A DNA stretch of 64,000 nucleotides. Source: CAVVSQ01 sp963848825 (GTDB lineage: Bacteria; Planctomycetota; Planctomycetia; Gemmatales; Gemmataceae). The stretch is taken from NCBI GenBank assembly GCA_963848825.1, contig CAWKFA010000015.1:558001-622000 (forward strand), in the 5' to 3' direction. Shown here in pieces: positions 9,208 through 19,012 of the stretch. Each line of letters starts with the position of its first letter. Position 1 is the first letter of the stretch. A program made the position numbers and the translations under genes. Under the pieces are notes generated by a model that was not told the origin of the DNA, made no database searches, and saw only the letters and a list, made by a program, of their open reading frames with translations.

Positions 9208-9814
9208 TACCGCGACGTCACCATGGCGCCTTCGTTGTCGAATTCAATGCGCACGAAGTGGCGGACCCCGTAGTCAAACTCGACTTCGTTGCGGCGAATG
9301 TGGACGCGGCGAGGATTGCCGTCCGGCAAGGTAAAGCGCACCTGCGTTAACTGATTGGTCACGGGGCTGACAATGCTCACGTCGTAGTTGCCGCCCTTGG
9401 GCTGGAAGGTGTTGGCAAACTGCTCCAGGGTCAGAGCCGAGGCCGCTTTCGATGGTTGCGGTGGGCTGTTGTCAGTGCTCGGCGGCGGTGTTTGTTGAGG
9501 GACCGGTTGCGATTCAGCCAATGGCGGCGGCGACGACTCCACCACGCGCGGCGACGGCGGCACGAAAGCATTGGGCGGAGCAACGTAATTGGACGGAGCC
9601 GCGTAATTCGGCGGAGAGGCGTAATTCGGCGGACCCACGTAAATGGGTGGCGGCGGCACCCAGAGGTTAACAAAAGGGGCGCGGACGTACACGCCGCCGC
9701 CCACCTGCACACGCACAAAGGGCGCGCACGAACAAATACCTGGGCTTGAGCGGTCGAGCTCGCTGTCAAGACCGTCGTTAGCCCCAGGGCGACCAGCAAT
9801 AGGTTCCGTTTCAT
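9207..9814 (-). CDS. Secreted protein with Pro/Asn/Tyr repeats (frameshifted)
   Basis: ATG 9814 is preceded by a perfect AAGGAGG seven bases upstream. The signal peptide MKRNLLLVALGLTTVLTAS ends near STAQAQ. After a frameshift near 9725 the protein reads PFVRVQVGGGVYVRAPFVNL, then several imperfect copies of a PPNY-type unit (GPPNYASPPNYAAPSNYVAPPNA), a long Pro/Ser linker, and a C-terminal domain LTLEQFANTFQPKGGNYDV...TQVRFTLPDGNPRRVHIRRNEVEFDYG. I do not recognise the C-terminal domain. The protein is about 200 residues long and presumably exported. It is first in a likely operon with the aminotransferase and serA, although its role seems unrelated to serine synthesis. Confidence 0.6.
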
Positions 9815-9946
9815 CGAAAGCCTCCTTAAAAGCACATCCGTTCCAATTTATTATCACTCATTTCCGCAAACTGACAAGGAAGGGCCTCCCCTGGTTCGCC
9901 GACGATCCTATCTTCATAATGACAGGGTACCGTCGAACCACCCAAA

Positions 9947-11533
9947 ATGCTGGCCAATATGCAAGACCCCTCTGAACCCGCGCCTGCCACCGATCTCCCC
10001 TTCGAAAACGAAGTTGCCGCGGCCGAAGTTGCTAGCCCTCCTCCACCGAAGAAGGGGCTTACGCTCCTCGCCTGGCTGATCATTATCGGGGTCGTGAGCC
10101 TCATGGTCGGCCGCTCCTTGATGAAGGGGGGGCCAGCCGAGGCGGCTCAGCAGGCACGTTTGCAAGAGATCATGTTCGAAATGCAGGCCCGCTACGCGAT
10201 CGGCGCCAGTCATTTCGTACCGGACAAGTCGGCCTCTCTCTATCAGGAAATCAGCACGCTGGACGGAGGGAATTGGGACCAGCGCCTCAGGTTCGTGGTC
10301 GTGGCCGGGGAGTTAGCCGGGCCACGCACGGGGCTGACCAAAGCTCAACTCGTGCAAGAACAAATGCAAGCGGACGACCAGGCCGAGTTTGTCGTCCCCA
10401 CCGCCAAGCAAAAAAAGGTAGCGACCATCCTCATCGATCTTTATGAGAATTACGCTAGCGGCGACTATGAACTCGGTAGCTTGTCTCAGGAAAACAAGGA
10501 TTTCCTGCGGAGCGAGTTGGGTTGGTTTGGTGAGCTGGCGCTTCAGCCACGCCGCCTAAATAACTTGCCACCCGGATTGGCTGGCGCCGGCGGCGCCGCG
10601 GCGGTCCTTGCGCTGGAACCGGTGGATGTCGAGCCTGCCAACCGCGAGCTAGTCATGGAGCCGGCAGTGACGACGTTTGGCACCGTGCTCGGGGCCGTCG
10701 GCAGCGCCTGCTTTGTGAGTTGCGGCGGCTTCGTCGGCTTAGCCATCTTTCTCGCGATGTTGACCGGACGCAAGCTGAACGGCGGACTGGTTCTTGGCGC
10801 GCCTCACGGCGGTGTTTACGCCGAAACGTTCGCGCTTTTTCTCCTCTCTTTTCTGGGGCTGGGATTGTTGCTACAGCGCCTGCCACGTGAGGTTCCCGTT
10901 CTTTTAAAGGCGGGCCTCGTGCCCCTGGGCAGTCTACTCGTCCTGTTCTGGCCTGTCGCGCGAGGCATTTCGTGGACCCGAGTTCGACAAGACATCGGCT
11001 GGACCATGGGCAAGTCCCCTGCCGTGGAACCGTTCATGGGCATCGCCTGTTACGTTATGGCCCTGCCCATAGTGCTGGTCGGTTTGGTTCTCAGCCTGGT
11101 GCTGATGGCTGTCCGCAATCAGGTGGCCGGGTTTAATTTTGGCCTGCTGGCGCAAAATCAGCCGATTCATCCTATTGTCGAATTCATCGTGCATGGCAAT
11201 GCCGCTGATCGGGCCCTCGTTTTCTTCGAGGCCTGCATTTTGGCGCCGATTATCGAGGAAACGATGTTTCGCGGCGTTCTCTATCGCCATTTGCGCGAGT
11301 TGAGCCACCGCTGGAACTGGCTAACGAGTGTCGCGTTAAGCGGCACCATCGTGAGCTTTATCTTTGCCGTTATCCATCCCCAAGGCCTCGTGGCCGTACC
11401 CGTGCTCATGGCGCTGGCGTATGGTTTCACCATCGCCCGCGAATGGCGTGACAGCCTGATCGCCTCCATGGTCGGCCACGCCATCAACAATGCCATGGTT
11501 GTGTTTTTCGTGATCCTGGTCATGGGCGGGTAA
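9947..11533 (+). CDS. CPBP-family intramembrane metalloprotease with N-terminal extension
   Basis: A 528-residue membrane protein. One helix near residues 36-56 (LTLLAWLIIIGVVSLMVG) is followed by a soluble region of about 180 residues and then about seven more hydrophobic segments. The C-terminal third carries the CPBP (Abi/CAAX-processing-like) motifs: PIIEETMFRGVLYRHL (EExxxR), FIFAVIHPQG with the second-motif His, and GHAINNAMVV (HxxxN). These bind the catalytic zinc within the membrane. Members process lipidated or membrane proteins or serve in immunity and bacteriocin tolerance; the substrate here is unknown. The N-terminal domain is longer than in minimal members of about 200-300 residues. 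ATG 9947 has no obvious ribosome-binding site. Its stop abuts the convergent ispH stop. Confidence 0.8.
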   Translation: MLANMQDPSEPAPATDLPFENEVAAAEVASPPPPKKGLTLLAWLIIIGVVSLMVGRSLMKGGPAEAAQQARLQEIMFEMQARYAIGASHFVPDKSASLYQEISTLDGGNWDQRLRFVVVAGELAGPRTGLTKAQLVQEQMQADDQAEFVVPTAKQKKVATILIDLYENYASGDYELGSLSQENKDFLRSELGWFGELALQPRRLNNLPPGLAGAGGAAAVLALEPVDVEPANRELVMEPAVTTFGTVLGAVGSACFVSCGGFVGLAIFLAMLTGRKLNGGLVLGAPHGGVYAETFALFLLSFLGLGLLLQRLPREVPVLLKAGLVPLGSLLVLFWPVARGISWTRVRQDIGWTMGKSPAVEPFMGIACYVMALPIVLVGLVLSLVLMAVRNQVAGFNFGLLAQNQPIHPIVEFIVHGNAADRALVFFEACILAPIIEETMFRGVLYRHLRELSHRWNWLTSVALSGTIVSFIFAVIHPQGLVAVPVLMALAYGFTIAREWRDSLIASMVGHAINNAMVVFFVILVMGG

Positions 11534-12388
11534 TCAAACACACACGGCTTCCGCCAGAGCCATCAAGGCCTGGTGCACCTCGTCGATGGTTTCATCGAGC
11601 GTTGAGGTGCCGGCGGTCAAGCCGACGCTCGTGACGCCGTCAAACCATTCGGAGCGCAAGTCGCTGGCTGCCTGGACGTGGTGGGTAGGCACGCCGCGCT
11701 CCTGGCAGCGCAGCACGAGCTGGCGGGTGTTGTTGGAATTGCGCCCACCGATCACGACCATGGCCTCGACCTGGTCAAGCAAGCGAAGGAGGGCGGCCTG
11801 GTGGTCTTTGGTAGGATTGCAGATGGTGTCCACGTATTCGATGTCGGCGCCTGGGTTCCTGGCAATGATCGCGGCGCGGATTTTGGCGGCCTGGTCGGTG
11901 GGCGTTGTCGTCTGGCACATGATGCCCAGACGGGATTGAGGGTAAGGGCGCACATCGTCGGCCGTCTCTACCACGTCAAAGCTCCCGAGGTCCTCGATAA
12001 TCCCCTGGACCTCCACATGGCCGCGTTTGCCGATAACCAGGACGTGGCGGCCCTCGGCTTGCAACTTGCGGGCGGCGGCATGTGCGCGCTTCACGAGCGG
12101 GCAGGTGGTATCCACAAGATTTTTGCCGGCCTGAGCGAGCCGGCGCTTTTCGGTTTCGCTGATGCCGTGGGCGGTGATGAGCACATTTTGCGTCAAGGGC
12201 AATGAACGCCGGTTGCTTTCCTTGCTCTGCTGAAAACCTCTTTCGTCAAGCCGGGCCAGGATTTGCTCGTTGTGCACCAGTTCGCCGTGAATGGTAATCT
12301 CGCGTGGGTGCCGCAGGCGATCGAGGATAGCGAGCGCGTCACGCACGCCAAAGCACATTCCCAAAACATCCGCCTTGATGATTCGCAT
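11534..12388 (-). CDS. ispH: 4-hydroxy-3-methylbut-2-enyl diphosphate reductase
   Basis: IspH (LytB) reduces HMBPP to IPP and DMAPP, the last step of the MEP isoprenoid pathway, using a [4Fe-4S] cluster. The three cluster cysteines are visible in DVLGMCFGVRDA (Cys12), VDTTCPLVKRAH and YVDTICNPTKDH. Substrate-site motifs include TIHGELVHN, TAHGIS, GKRGHVEVQG and NSNNTRQL. I chose ATG 12388 because AGGAGG lies directly upstream, while the upstream in-frame ATG at 12406 has none and would read through the ribosome-binding site. The length of 284 residues is normal. The frame is intact. Confidence 0.95.
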   Translation of the reverse strand: MRIIKADVLGMCFGVRDALAILDRLRHPREITIHGELVHNEQILARLDERGFQQSKESNRRSLPLTQNVLITAHGISETEKRRLAQAGKNLVDTTCPLVKRAHAAARKLQAEGRHVLVIGKRGHVEVQGIIEDLGSFDVVETADDVRPYPQSRLGIMCQTTTPTDQAAKIRAAIIARNPGADIEYVDTICNPTKDHQAALLRLLDQVEAMVVIGGRNSNNTRQLVLRCQERGVPTHHVQAASDLRSEWFDGVTSVGLTAGTSTLDETIDEVHQALMALAEAVCV

Positions 12389-12452
12389 GGCAAGCCTCCT
12401 GGTCATTTACACTGCAAATGACTTTACCTGGCAAAGCGAGCAAGTAAAAAAA

Positions 12453-12845
12453 TTACGCCGGCGTCCAGCCTTCCGCCAGCTTGTCGGGTCCGACAGCCTG
12501 GGGAGCACCGAGGGCATCCGTAACGACATTTTCCAGCACGGCGAGGTAATCGAGGAACCGTTTACGGCCATCGCCGGAAAGCTGGCAGAGAGTCTGGGGC
12601 CGATTGTCCTTGAAGCCTTTCCAAATCCGCACCAGGCCCGCCTCATGAAGGAGCTGCAAATGACGGCTCAGGTTGCCATCGGTAAGTGCGCACAGCTCCT
12701 TGAGGTCGCCGAAGAGCAGACCATGGGGGTGCGTTGCCAACGAAGTCACGATACCAAGTCGGGCCTTTTCATGGATGATCCGGTCGAGGCCTTCATAGGC
12801 GAAACGCCCGGGATGGCCTGGCGACTTGGATTTATTTTTCGACAT
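12453..12845 (-). CDS. Winged-helix transcriptional regulator
   Basis: A 130-residue DNA-binding protein. After the basic N-terminus MSKNKSKSPG comes FAYEGLDRIIHEKARLGIVT, then the winged-helix core: GDLKELCALTDGNLSRHLQLL as the helix-turn-helix, and EAGLVRIWKGFKDNRPQTLCQLS as the wing. The layout resembles the HTH_34/MarR-like group of small regulators whose genes sit beside membrane proteins. Its ATG overlaps the end of the upstream membrane-protein gene by 14 bases, so the two are co-transcribed and probably translationally coupled. The ligand, if any, is unknown. An inverted repeat in the operon promoter could be its operator. Confidence 0.8.
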   Translation of the reverse strand: MSKNKSKSPGHPGRFAYEGLDRIIHEKARLGIVTSLATHPHGLLFGDLKELCALTDGNLSRHLQLLHEAGLVRIWKGFKDNRPQTLCQLSGDGRKRFLDYLAVLENVVTDALGAPQAVGPDKLAEGWTPA

Positions 12846-13446
12846 GGGATCTTTCCAATGTCCAATAGAGAATAGCGGCGGCCATGAGTTGACCGATCCC
12901 AAATGGGATGGCCATGGCCAGCGGCGAGAATTGATATTCACCCTGGGCCCAGGCCAAACAAAATGCGCCAGAGACCAAGTAATAAACGCCCACCCAGAAG
13001 GTTGCACTGGGAAGGAGCCGGTAGGAAGCCAGGATTCCCAGGCCAAACAGCATCGCCCACAATCCAGGCAGCATCCACAGGCTTTCAGGCGCTTTGTGCC
13101 AGAGTACGAAAGCCAGGAGGCCACCCGCCGCGATGCAGGGGGCGAATTGCCCAACCGCCAGTTGCGTGGTCGAGAGTGTCAGCGGCGATGGATTTTGCCG
13201 ATAATCAAGCACGAGCCCGATGCCGAGGACCGCCATGCTAACGATGGCGGCACCGATCCAAATAATCAAATAATCGGCGACATGTTCCGCCGGCTGAGGT
13301 AGCCAAAAAGTTTGAAAGCCCGCCACGCACAGGGCCATGACGCCGGAAAACGTGATGGGCACCGCGCGATAGCCGCGAAAAACCTCGGTGTGCGCCAGTT
13401 GTTGGCGTATTTCGGTAATCTGCGTCAAGGCATCGCGCAAATCCAT
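12832..13446 (-). CDS. Six-helix integral membrane protein, regulator partner
   Basis: A 204-residue protein with about six hydrophobic helices after a charged N-terminus (MDLRDALTQITEIRQQLAHT). Segments include ITFSGVMALCVAGF, YLIIWIGAAIVSMAVLGIG, FAPCIAAGGLLAFVLW, LPGLWAMLFGLGILASY, FWVGVYYLVSGAFCLAW and AIPFGIGQLMAAAILYW. I recognise no transport or enzyme signature. It is the first gene of a two-gene operon with a winged-helix regulator. Pairs of this design occur in planctomycetes and acidobacteria, and the membrane partner is generally uncharacterised. The frame is intact. Confidence 0.75.
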   Translation of the reverse strand: MDLRDALTQITEIRQQLAHTEVFRGYRAVPITFSGVMALCVAGFQTFWLPQPAEHVADYLIIWIGAAIVSMAVLGIGLVLDYRQNPSPLTLSTTQLAVGQFAPCIAAGGLLAFVLWHKAPESLWMLPGLWAMLFGLGILASYRLLPSATFWVGVYYLVSGAFCLAWAQGEYQFSPLAMAIPFGIGQLMAAAILYWTLERSHVEK

Positions 13447-13465
13447 GAATCACCCAGCCCCAGTA

Positions 13466-13488
13466 GCTTTACGATGCAAAGTTAAAGC
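13466..13488. promoter_or_regulatory. Candidate operator: inverted repeat in the operon promoter
   Basis: Perfect six-base arms GCTTTA (13466-13471) and TAAAGC (13483-13488) are separated by 11 bases. The site covers the -10 region and likely transcription start of the operon that encodes the winged-helix regulator, so it is a reasonable autoregulatory site. Arms this short can occur by chance. Confidence 0.35.
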
Positions 13489-13507
13489 ATACCATCGGCG
13501 TTGTCAA
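13479..13507 (-). promoter_or_regulatory. Candidate promoter of the membrane protein/regulator operon
   Basis: On the minus strand a perfect -35 hexamer TTGACA (13507-13502) is followed 17 bases later by TAACTT (13484-13479), or 15 bases later by TTTAAC. The -10 is poor, the -35 exact. It lies about 30-60 bases upstream of the start codon at 13446. Confidence 0.4.
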
Positions 13508-13539
13508 GTGAAACATTGAACCGAAACGGCGCCCCTGGT

Positions 13540-16500
13540 TTACTTTCGGTCGTCTACCACCAAATCTACCGGTGCCGCGGTGGCGCGGTTGTCCGGCGCG
13601 TAGTACTCGTAGGCCACGGACGCGGGGGTGCGCGCACGCAGCGGATACTTGGCCCGCAAGGTGTACTCGAACGTTTTGGCGTCGCCCGGACGCAAGTCGC
13701 TGAGATAGAGAATGACTTGCCGGGCCGTGATGCTGAATTTGTTGACCTGTCGTTTGTTCACCATTTCGGCGAAGTCATTGCTGTCGACGGTAAAGCCCGG
13801 CGGGATTCCCAGGTCGAGCATGACCATGTTGGCGGGCAGGTCGCCCTGGTACTTGAGCGTTGCCGTGGCGTGGAGGAGGTCGTTCGTGGCCAGCCTGGTG
13901 CGATCATAGCTGACGTTCACGTCAAATCCTTTTTTGACGGAGGCTGGGGCGGTTTGCTTCCAGGGTTCGAAATGCCGGCCGACGATCTGGTACATCAGGT
14001 TGGTCTCACCGCTGGACTCGATTTGTACCTTGTGGGCACCCGGCTCGACCTTGACGTCGAAGGCGCGCAGCACGTCGGCATTGTCCTCGGTGATGGAGCC
14101 CTGGCCGATCTGTTGGCCGTCCACGGTTACCGTGAAGTCGACACGGCCGGCGACTTTTGGCCCGCCCATGCCGGCGAGGAGCGCCTTGAGCGACAGGATG
14201 GTCGCCGAGGTGGTGCCCCAGGAGCCGTTGCCCTTGGATTTGACGAGGTAGGTGAGCGCCTGGTTGACGCTGTTGGTGAACTGCCCGGTCTTGACCATGG
14301 CCAGCACGGTCAGCGCGGTGGTCTCGACATTGACGCTGTCGCCATGCGCGTAGGTAAGGGAACGATGCGTGGTCGGATAAAGCGGCGGCCTTCCACTCGG
14401 GCAGGTCCTTGCGTTGCTTCTCGAGGCGACGCAGAAGCTGACAGCGTGCTGTCGTCCTTGGCGTCGTAGGCGGCCAGGGCGTTGGCGGCGAGGGCCAGGA
14501 TATAGGCGTTGTCGTGCGCAGTCTTCGAGATGGGCGCGGATAAAATCGACGGATTGGCGCAGCTTATCCTTTGGCAAGCCGCTCTCGAGCAGCGACCAGG
14601 TGACATAGCTGGTGAGCAGCAGTTTGGGGTTGCCCATGCTGGCGATGGTTTCGCCGTGCGTGGCGCCGATGTTGGACCAGGTGCCGTCCTTGTCCATTTT
14701 CTTGAGCAGGAAGGCTTGCGTGCGGTCGATGATGCCCCGGTCGATCGGGTAGACCTTGGCCATGTCGCTGAACTCTTGCAGGCCATAGGCGCTGAGCCAG
14801 ATCAGGGGCTCGTCGCGGCCCCACCAGTCGAAGCCGCCGCCGGGGCGCTCGAAGGTGAGCAGACGCTGGTAGCCGACGTTGAGGTATTGCTCCGCCCTTA
14901 AGAGCATTTCCGGAGACGTCAGCTTGCTTTTCTTGATGTAATCCACGATCAGGATGTTCGGATAGGCGGACGAGGACGTCTGCTCGAAGCAGCCGCCGGG
15001 CATGCGCATCATGCCTTCCATGCCGTCCATGACCTGCGACATGACGCCGGGGTAGAGTCGGACGAATAGCCTCGAAGCATCGCGCACCGAACCGGCCGGG
15101 ATGTCCAGCGTCTGCACCGTATTGCCGACCAGCCGATCGTTGACGACTTTTTCGCGGCGTTCGCCGTTGGGCACGACTTCGATGATCCGCTTGACGGCGT
15201 CGGATTTCTTGGAGCCGAGCGCCTTGACGGTCAGCGGGTGCGAGCCGATCTTGGTCGGCCCGGATGCGGAACTTGACGGCGGTCACCTCGTTGGGCTTGA
15301 GGTCGAGAGAGCGGGTCAAGCCCTGGCCGTCGATCAATTCAAACCAGGGCTCGGGCGTTAGCTCGAGTTTGACGGTTTGCGGCGTCTTGAGGTAGTTGTA
15401 GACGGCCACGGGGAAGGCCACTTCGTCGTTCTGCGTGAGAGATACCGGCAGGTCGATATCCACGAAGAAGTCCTGGAAGACCTTGAGCGGCAAGTTGACG
15501 CCGCCAAGGGCCCCGCCCAGCGAATTCGCGGAGGCGCTCAGTCGCCAGGTCGTGATGGAGTCGGCGAAGTTGATCGCCAGGTCGGCCATGCCCTTGTCGT
15601 CGGTGATGAGGGCGGGCTGCCACAGCATCGTTTCGGGGAAGAACTCGCGCACCTTGAGTGCGGGCGTTTGACTCGCCGCCCCGTTTCTGTCCGTGCCCGA
15701 GACTGCCGATGCTGCGTAGGTCGTAACTCCGGGCATGCCGGCCTGCACCCCCGTCCCCATGGCACGCATCGGAGCGTTTGTGACGCCGCCACCTCCCACG
15801 GCGCCACGGCGCCGAACGCGAAAAAGTTGTCGAATTCACCGAGCATCTCGGTGCGCCCGCGGGTCAGGGTACGCGTCGCGCCTGCCCAGCGGCCGAAATT
15901 TTGCAGGTCGACAAGCTTGAGATCGTCCTTGGTGCCGATTTGCCGGTCCGGGCCGGCCGCGGTTAATTCATAAAACTGAAATTGTGGCTGTCCAAAAGGA
16001 TTGTTGACGGCTTTTTCTTGCACGACAATGCGGAGGGGTTGTCCCCAGGCGTCCTTGCTCCAGCTCATATCAAGGTTCTGGTTTTGCAGGGCGTCGGCGA
16101 TAACCTTGTCCGTCAGCACCCATTTGTCGTTCTTGAAATACTGCGCCCGGTGTTGATTGGTGTAATTCACAATGGACCAATAAACCTGGTTCATGCGCTG
16201 AATCGTGATCGCGCGGGCCAAATTGTCCGCCGTGAGCGCGGGATCCAGCAGCAGCACTTCGTCGAGTGTCAGCGTGCCGCCGAATGGTCCTTCCAAAAAC
16301 TGCGGCGCCAGCTGGTTGGCCTTGACCATGTCGGCAAGCAGATTCTTTTTGAAGGCGAGCTGGCCTTCTTTGGTGGTGTCGAAGAAGCTGTTTTTGTTGC
16401 CCCAGGCCTGTCCCCAAATGGCATGGGCAATCTGCTGGATCTGCCCCGTCATTTTTTGTTTGCGGTCGACGACGGGGTCAACCACCCAGCGTCGCGGCGG

Positions 16501-18824
16501 CGGCAGCTTGACCGCCCGTGAGCAGCACCTCGGCAATTTGCTGGCGCTGACGCGGCAATACGGGCTGGCGGATCAAGTCGCCGACGTTCTCGTTGAAATG
16601 TACCTGGACCTGGGGTTTCAGCAATTCTTCCTGCAGCGTGAAATACACTTTCTCGAGTCCTGGCTGCAATTCCTGCAGGGCGTAGACCGCTTCGTCGACG
16701 ATGATGATGCCCAGTGCGGCGGCCGCCGGCTTGCCGGCCGCGTCGGTCACGAGGAAGCGAACGCGGCCATCCTCGCCCGGCAGGTACTCGGTTTTCTCGG
16801 CCTTGACCTCGATTTTCAGATCGTTGCGCGGCTGCACGTAGGCCACGCGGCTGTCGCGGATGATCTCGCCGCTGGACAACATTTGATACGCATGGATTTC
16901 CAGGCTCCCGAATAGGTTCGGGGGCATGTCGATGGACTGGCGGGCCTGGCCATTTTTTACATCCAGCCAACGGCTCAACATGATCTGGCCGCCGCGCACG
17001 ACATCGATAAACACGGTCGGCATGCCCGCCGACGTCTGTATTTCGATAGCAACGCGATCGCCCGTCTGGTAGATCGCCTTGTCCAGGCGGAGCAAGATAT
17101 TCTCACCAAATGGCTGGCTATTGAGTGTCACGCTGCTGACTGCCTGGTTCCCCTGCGCGTCCTTGGCTTCGGCATGGATGTCCAGGACGGAATTCTGGCC
17201 CCAAACCTGCTGCTTGCCGGCCGCCATTTCAATTTCATGCTGGCCCTGGCCTGATTGGCGGAATTGCTCGCGCCGGGGGGTGACGCGAAACTCCGCCAGG
17301 CCCGCCTCGTTGGTGGTCAGAGACGCCAGGGGTTGACCCTGGGCCTTTTGACCAAGCCAGATATTGACCTTGGCCGTCACGGGACGGCCATCGGCGCTGA
17401 CGGCAGCGACGAAGACACGATTCTCCATATCCGGCGCCAGCTTGCCTCCCTCGGGAATCAAGCTCAGGCGGATCGGCTGTTCGCTCACGGGATAGGTCTT
17501 GACCACGGTTTCACGATGATCGGCACTGTCGGTTACCGCCACGTCGAGTTTGACCAGGGCGTCTCCCTTTTGCAGCGGCTGGCCGACGAAGTAATCGGGA
17601 AGCTGCACTTCGACCTTGGCATGTCCGGTCGCATCGGTTTGCCAGTAAACTTGTGGAACTCCTTGAATTGCACGTCGAACGTGCTGGCGGTGACTTCGAC
17701 GGTGCCAGCGACGGGCTTGCCGAAGAAATAGTCGACCTGGATTTCGAGCTTGATCTTCTCCTTGGGCAGATAAAACGTCTTGTCGCTGACGATCTCCGTT
17801 TTGAACTTGGGCAGCACATAACGCTTCACGGTGACCGTTTTGTCCGCGCGTTGCTGACCGATCAGGGCACGCACGTGATAGGGGCCCATGTTGACTTCAT
17901 CGGCGAGTTGGAAATCGATGGCCGCGATGCCGAAGTCGGAGGTCGCGACCGTGCGTTTGAAGACCTTGTTGCCCTTGGGGTCTTCCACTTCGAACGTGAG
18001 TTCCTTGCCCGCAACCGGTTTCATGTCGAAAGGCCGCAACGCCAGCGCACGCAGATGCATGAGGTGGCCGGGCTGGTACATGGGGCGATCGCTCACGAGC
18101 AGGATCTTGACGTCCGCCGTCACGTTGATTGCTCGTTCCAGCTTTTCCTCGCCGAGGCGCGGAGGTGGTCCGAATGACCAGCGTATGTTGCCCGGGGGCC
18201 ACGGCAGGGACCTGGAATTTGGGTGCTACCCGCCCGTCCCGATCGGTTTTACCCTGGAAAAGAGGATGTAACTTGCCGTCCGCTTCGCGTAACTGCAGCG
18301 TCACATCGGCGCGCGGGAAGGCCAATGGTTTGCGTGGCGGAAAGAGCTCCCTGGACGGTCACCAGATAGGCCCCGGGCCCGTCGGCGACAAAATCCGTGC
18401 CGCCGCTGGCGGTGGTTTCGTGGGCCTTGGCGAGCAGTACCTTGTCGAGCGGCGACGTCGAAGTGGCGGCCTTGAAAGTTTATTTGCAAGGCCCCCTTGG
18501 CCGCCGCTGCCCTGGTCACCTGGAGCTCAAAGACATGGGCGTCGACACTGGCTTCCTGCCGCAAGGCACGCTCGTGGCTGGCCAGCCGTGCCCTGGAGGC
18601 CCCATTGAGCACAACTTCAAGATTGCCGCTCAGGGTGCCCGGGACGTTGTTTTCCAGAAAAACCGCGACCTGGAGACGGTCCTTGTCTTTGAAGAAGGCT
18701 GCTACCCTTGGCTGAAAAGGAGGATCGCCGGCCCGGCTAAAGGATTGACTTAACGCGGCCAAAGCCGACAGGCCAATCAACAAAAGCAGCACAATACCCA
18801 GGCGTGCGCCATATTCCTGGCCAT
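13540..18824 (-). CDS. Bacterial alpha-2-macroglobulin (multiply frameshifted)
   Basis: A protease-trapping envelope protein of about 1,760 residues when frames are restored. ATG 18824 has GGAGG six bases upstream and opens a membrane anchor (LLLLIGLSALAALSQSF). Macroglobulin-like domains follow: MYQPGHLMHLRALALRPFD, TFYLPKEKIKLEIQVDYFFGKP, YQTGDRVAIEIQTSAGMP, EYLPGEDGRVRFLVTDAAGKP with IIIVDEAVYAL. Next is the A2M segment REFFPETMLWQPALITDDKG and WRLSASA, then the thioester site PGGCFEQTSSSAYPN (about residue 1,277) with the Cys and Gln that form the internal thioester. Last are the alpha-alpha toroid (ERPGGGFDWWGRDEP) and a receptor-like C-terminal domain. About ten frame changes are needed (near 18800, 18455, 18315, 18165, 17640, 16505, 15790, 15265, 14515 and 14400), but no stretch looks degenerate. 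No pbpC neighbour is present. Confidence 0.88.
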
Positions 18825-18951
18825 GGCGGACCTCCGAGACAAGAGGGGAAAGGCGAATCCTATCAAAAAGACGACGTGGGGGCGAGAATGGATTGTCGAA
18901 GAGGGATGTCGGTGCTCGGTTTGGATGGGGGAAGACCTGGTCCTCGCCTGG

Positions 18952-19012
18952 CAGCCCGTTGAAAAAGGGGTCAGACCCCCTGAAGGGGTCTGACCCCTTT
19001 TTCAACGGGCTG
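18952..19012. repeat. REPIN-like palindromic repeat, copy 1
   Basis: Two inverted copies of CAGCCCGTTGAAAAAGGGG followed by TCAGACCCC, separated by about four bases, form a near-perfect 61-base palindrome. The core GGGGTCAGACCCC is shared with copies at 22864 and 43676; the outer stem CAGCCCGTTG is particular to this copy. The element touches the TAG stop of the mlaD-like gene (19015-19013). Dyads of this sort are typical of REP/REPIN sequences spread by tyrosine (Y1/RAYT) transposases. None is encoded in the window. Confidence 0.75.

Noticed and set aside
12389..12420. Promoter TTGCCA-N17-TGTAAA just upstream of ispH
   Set aside because: Transcription would start at or within the ribosome-binding site AGGAGG.
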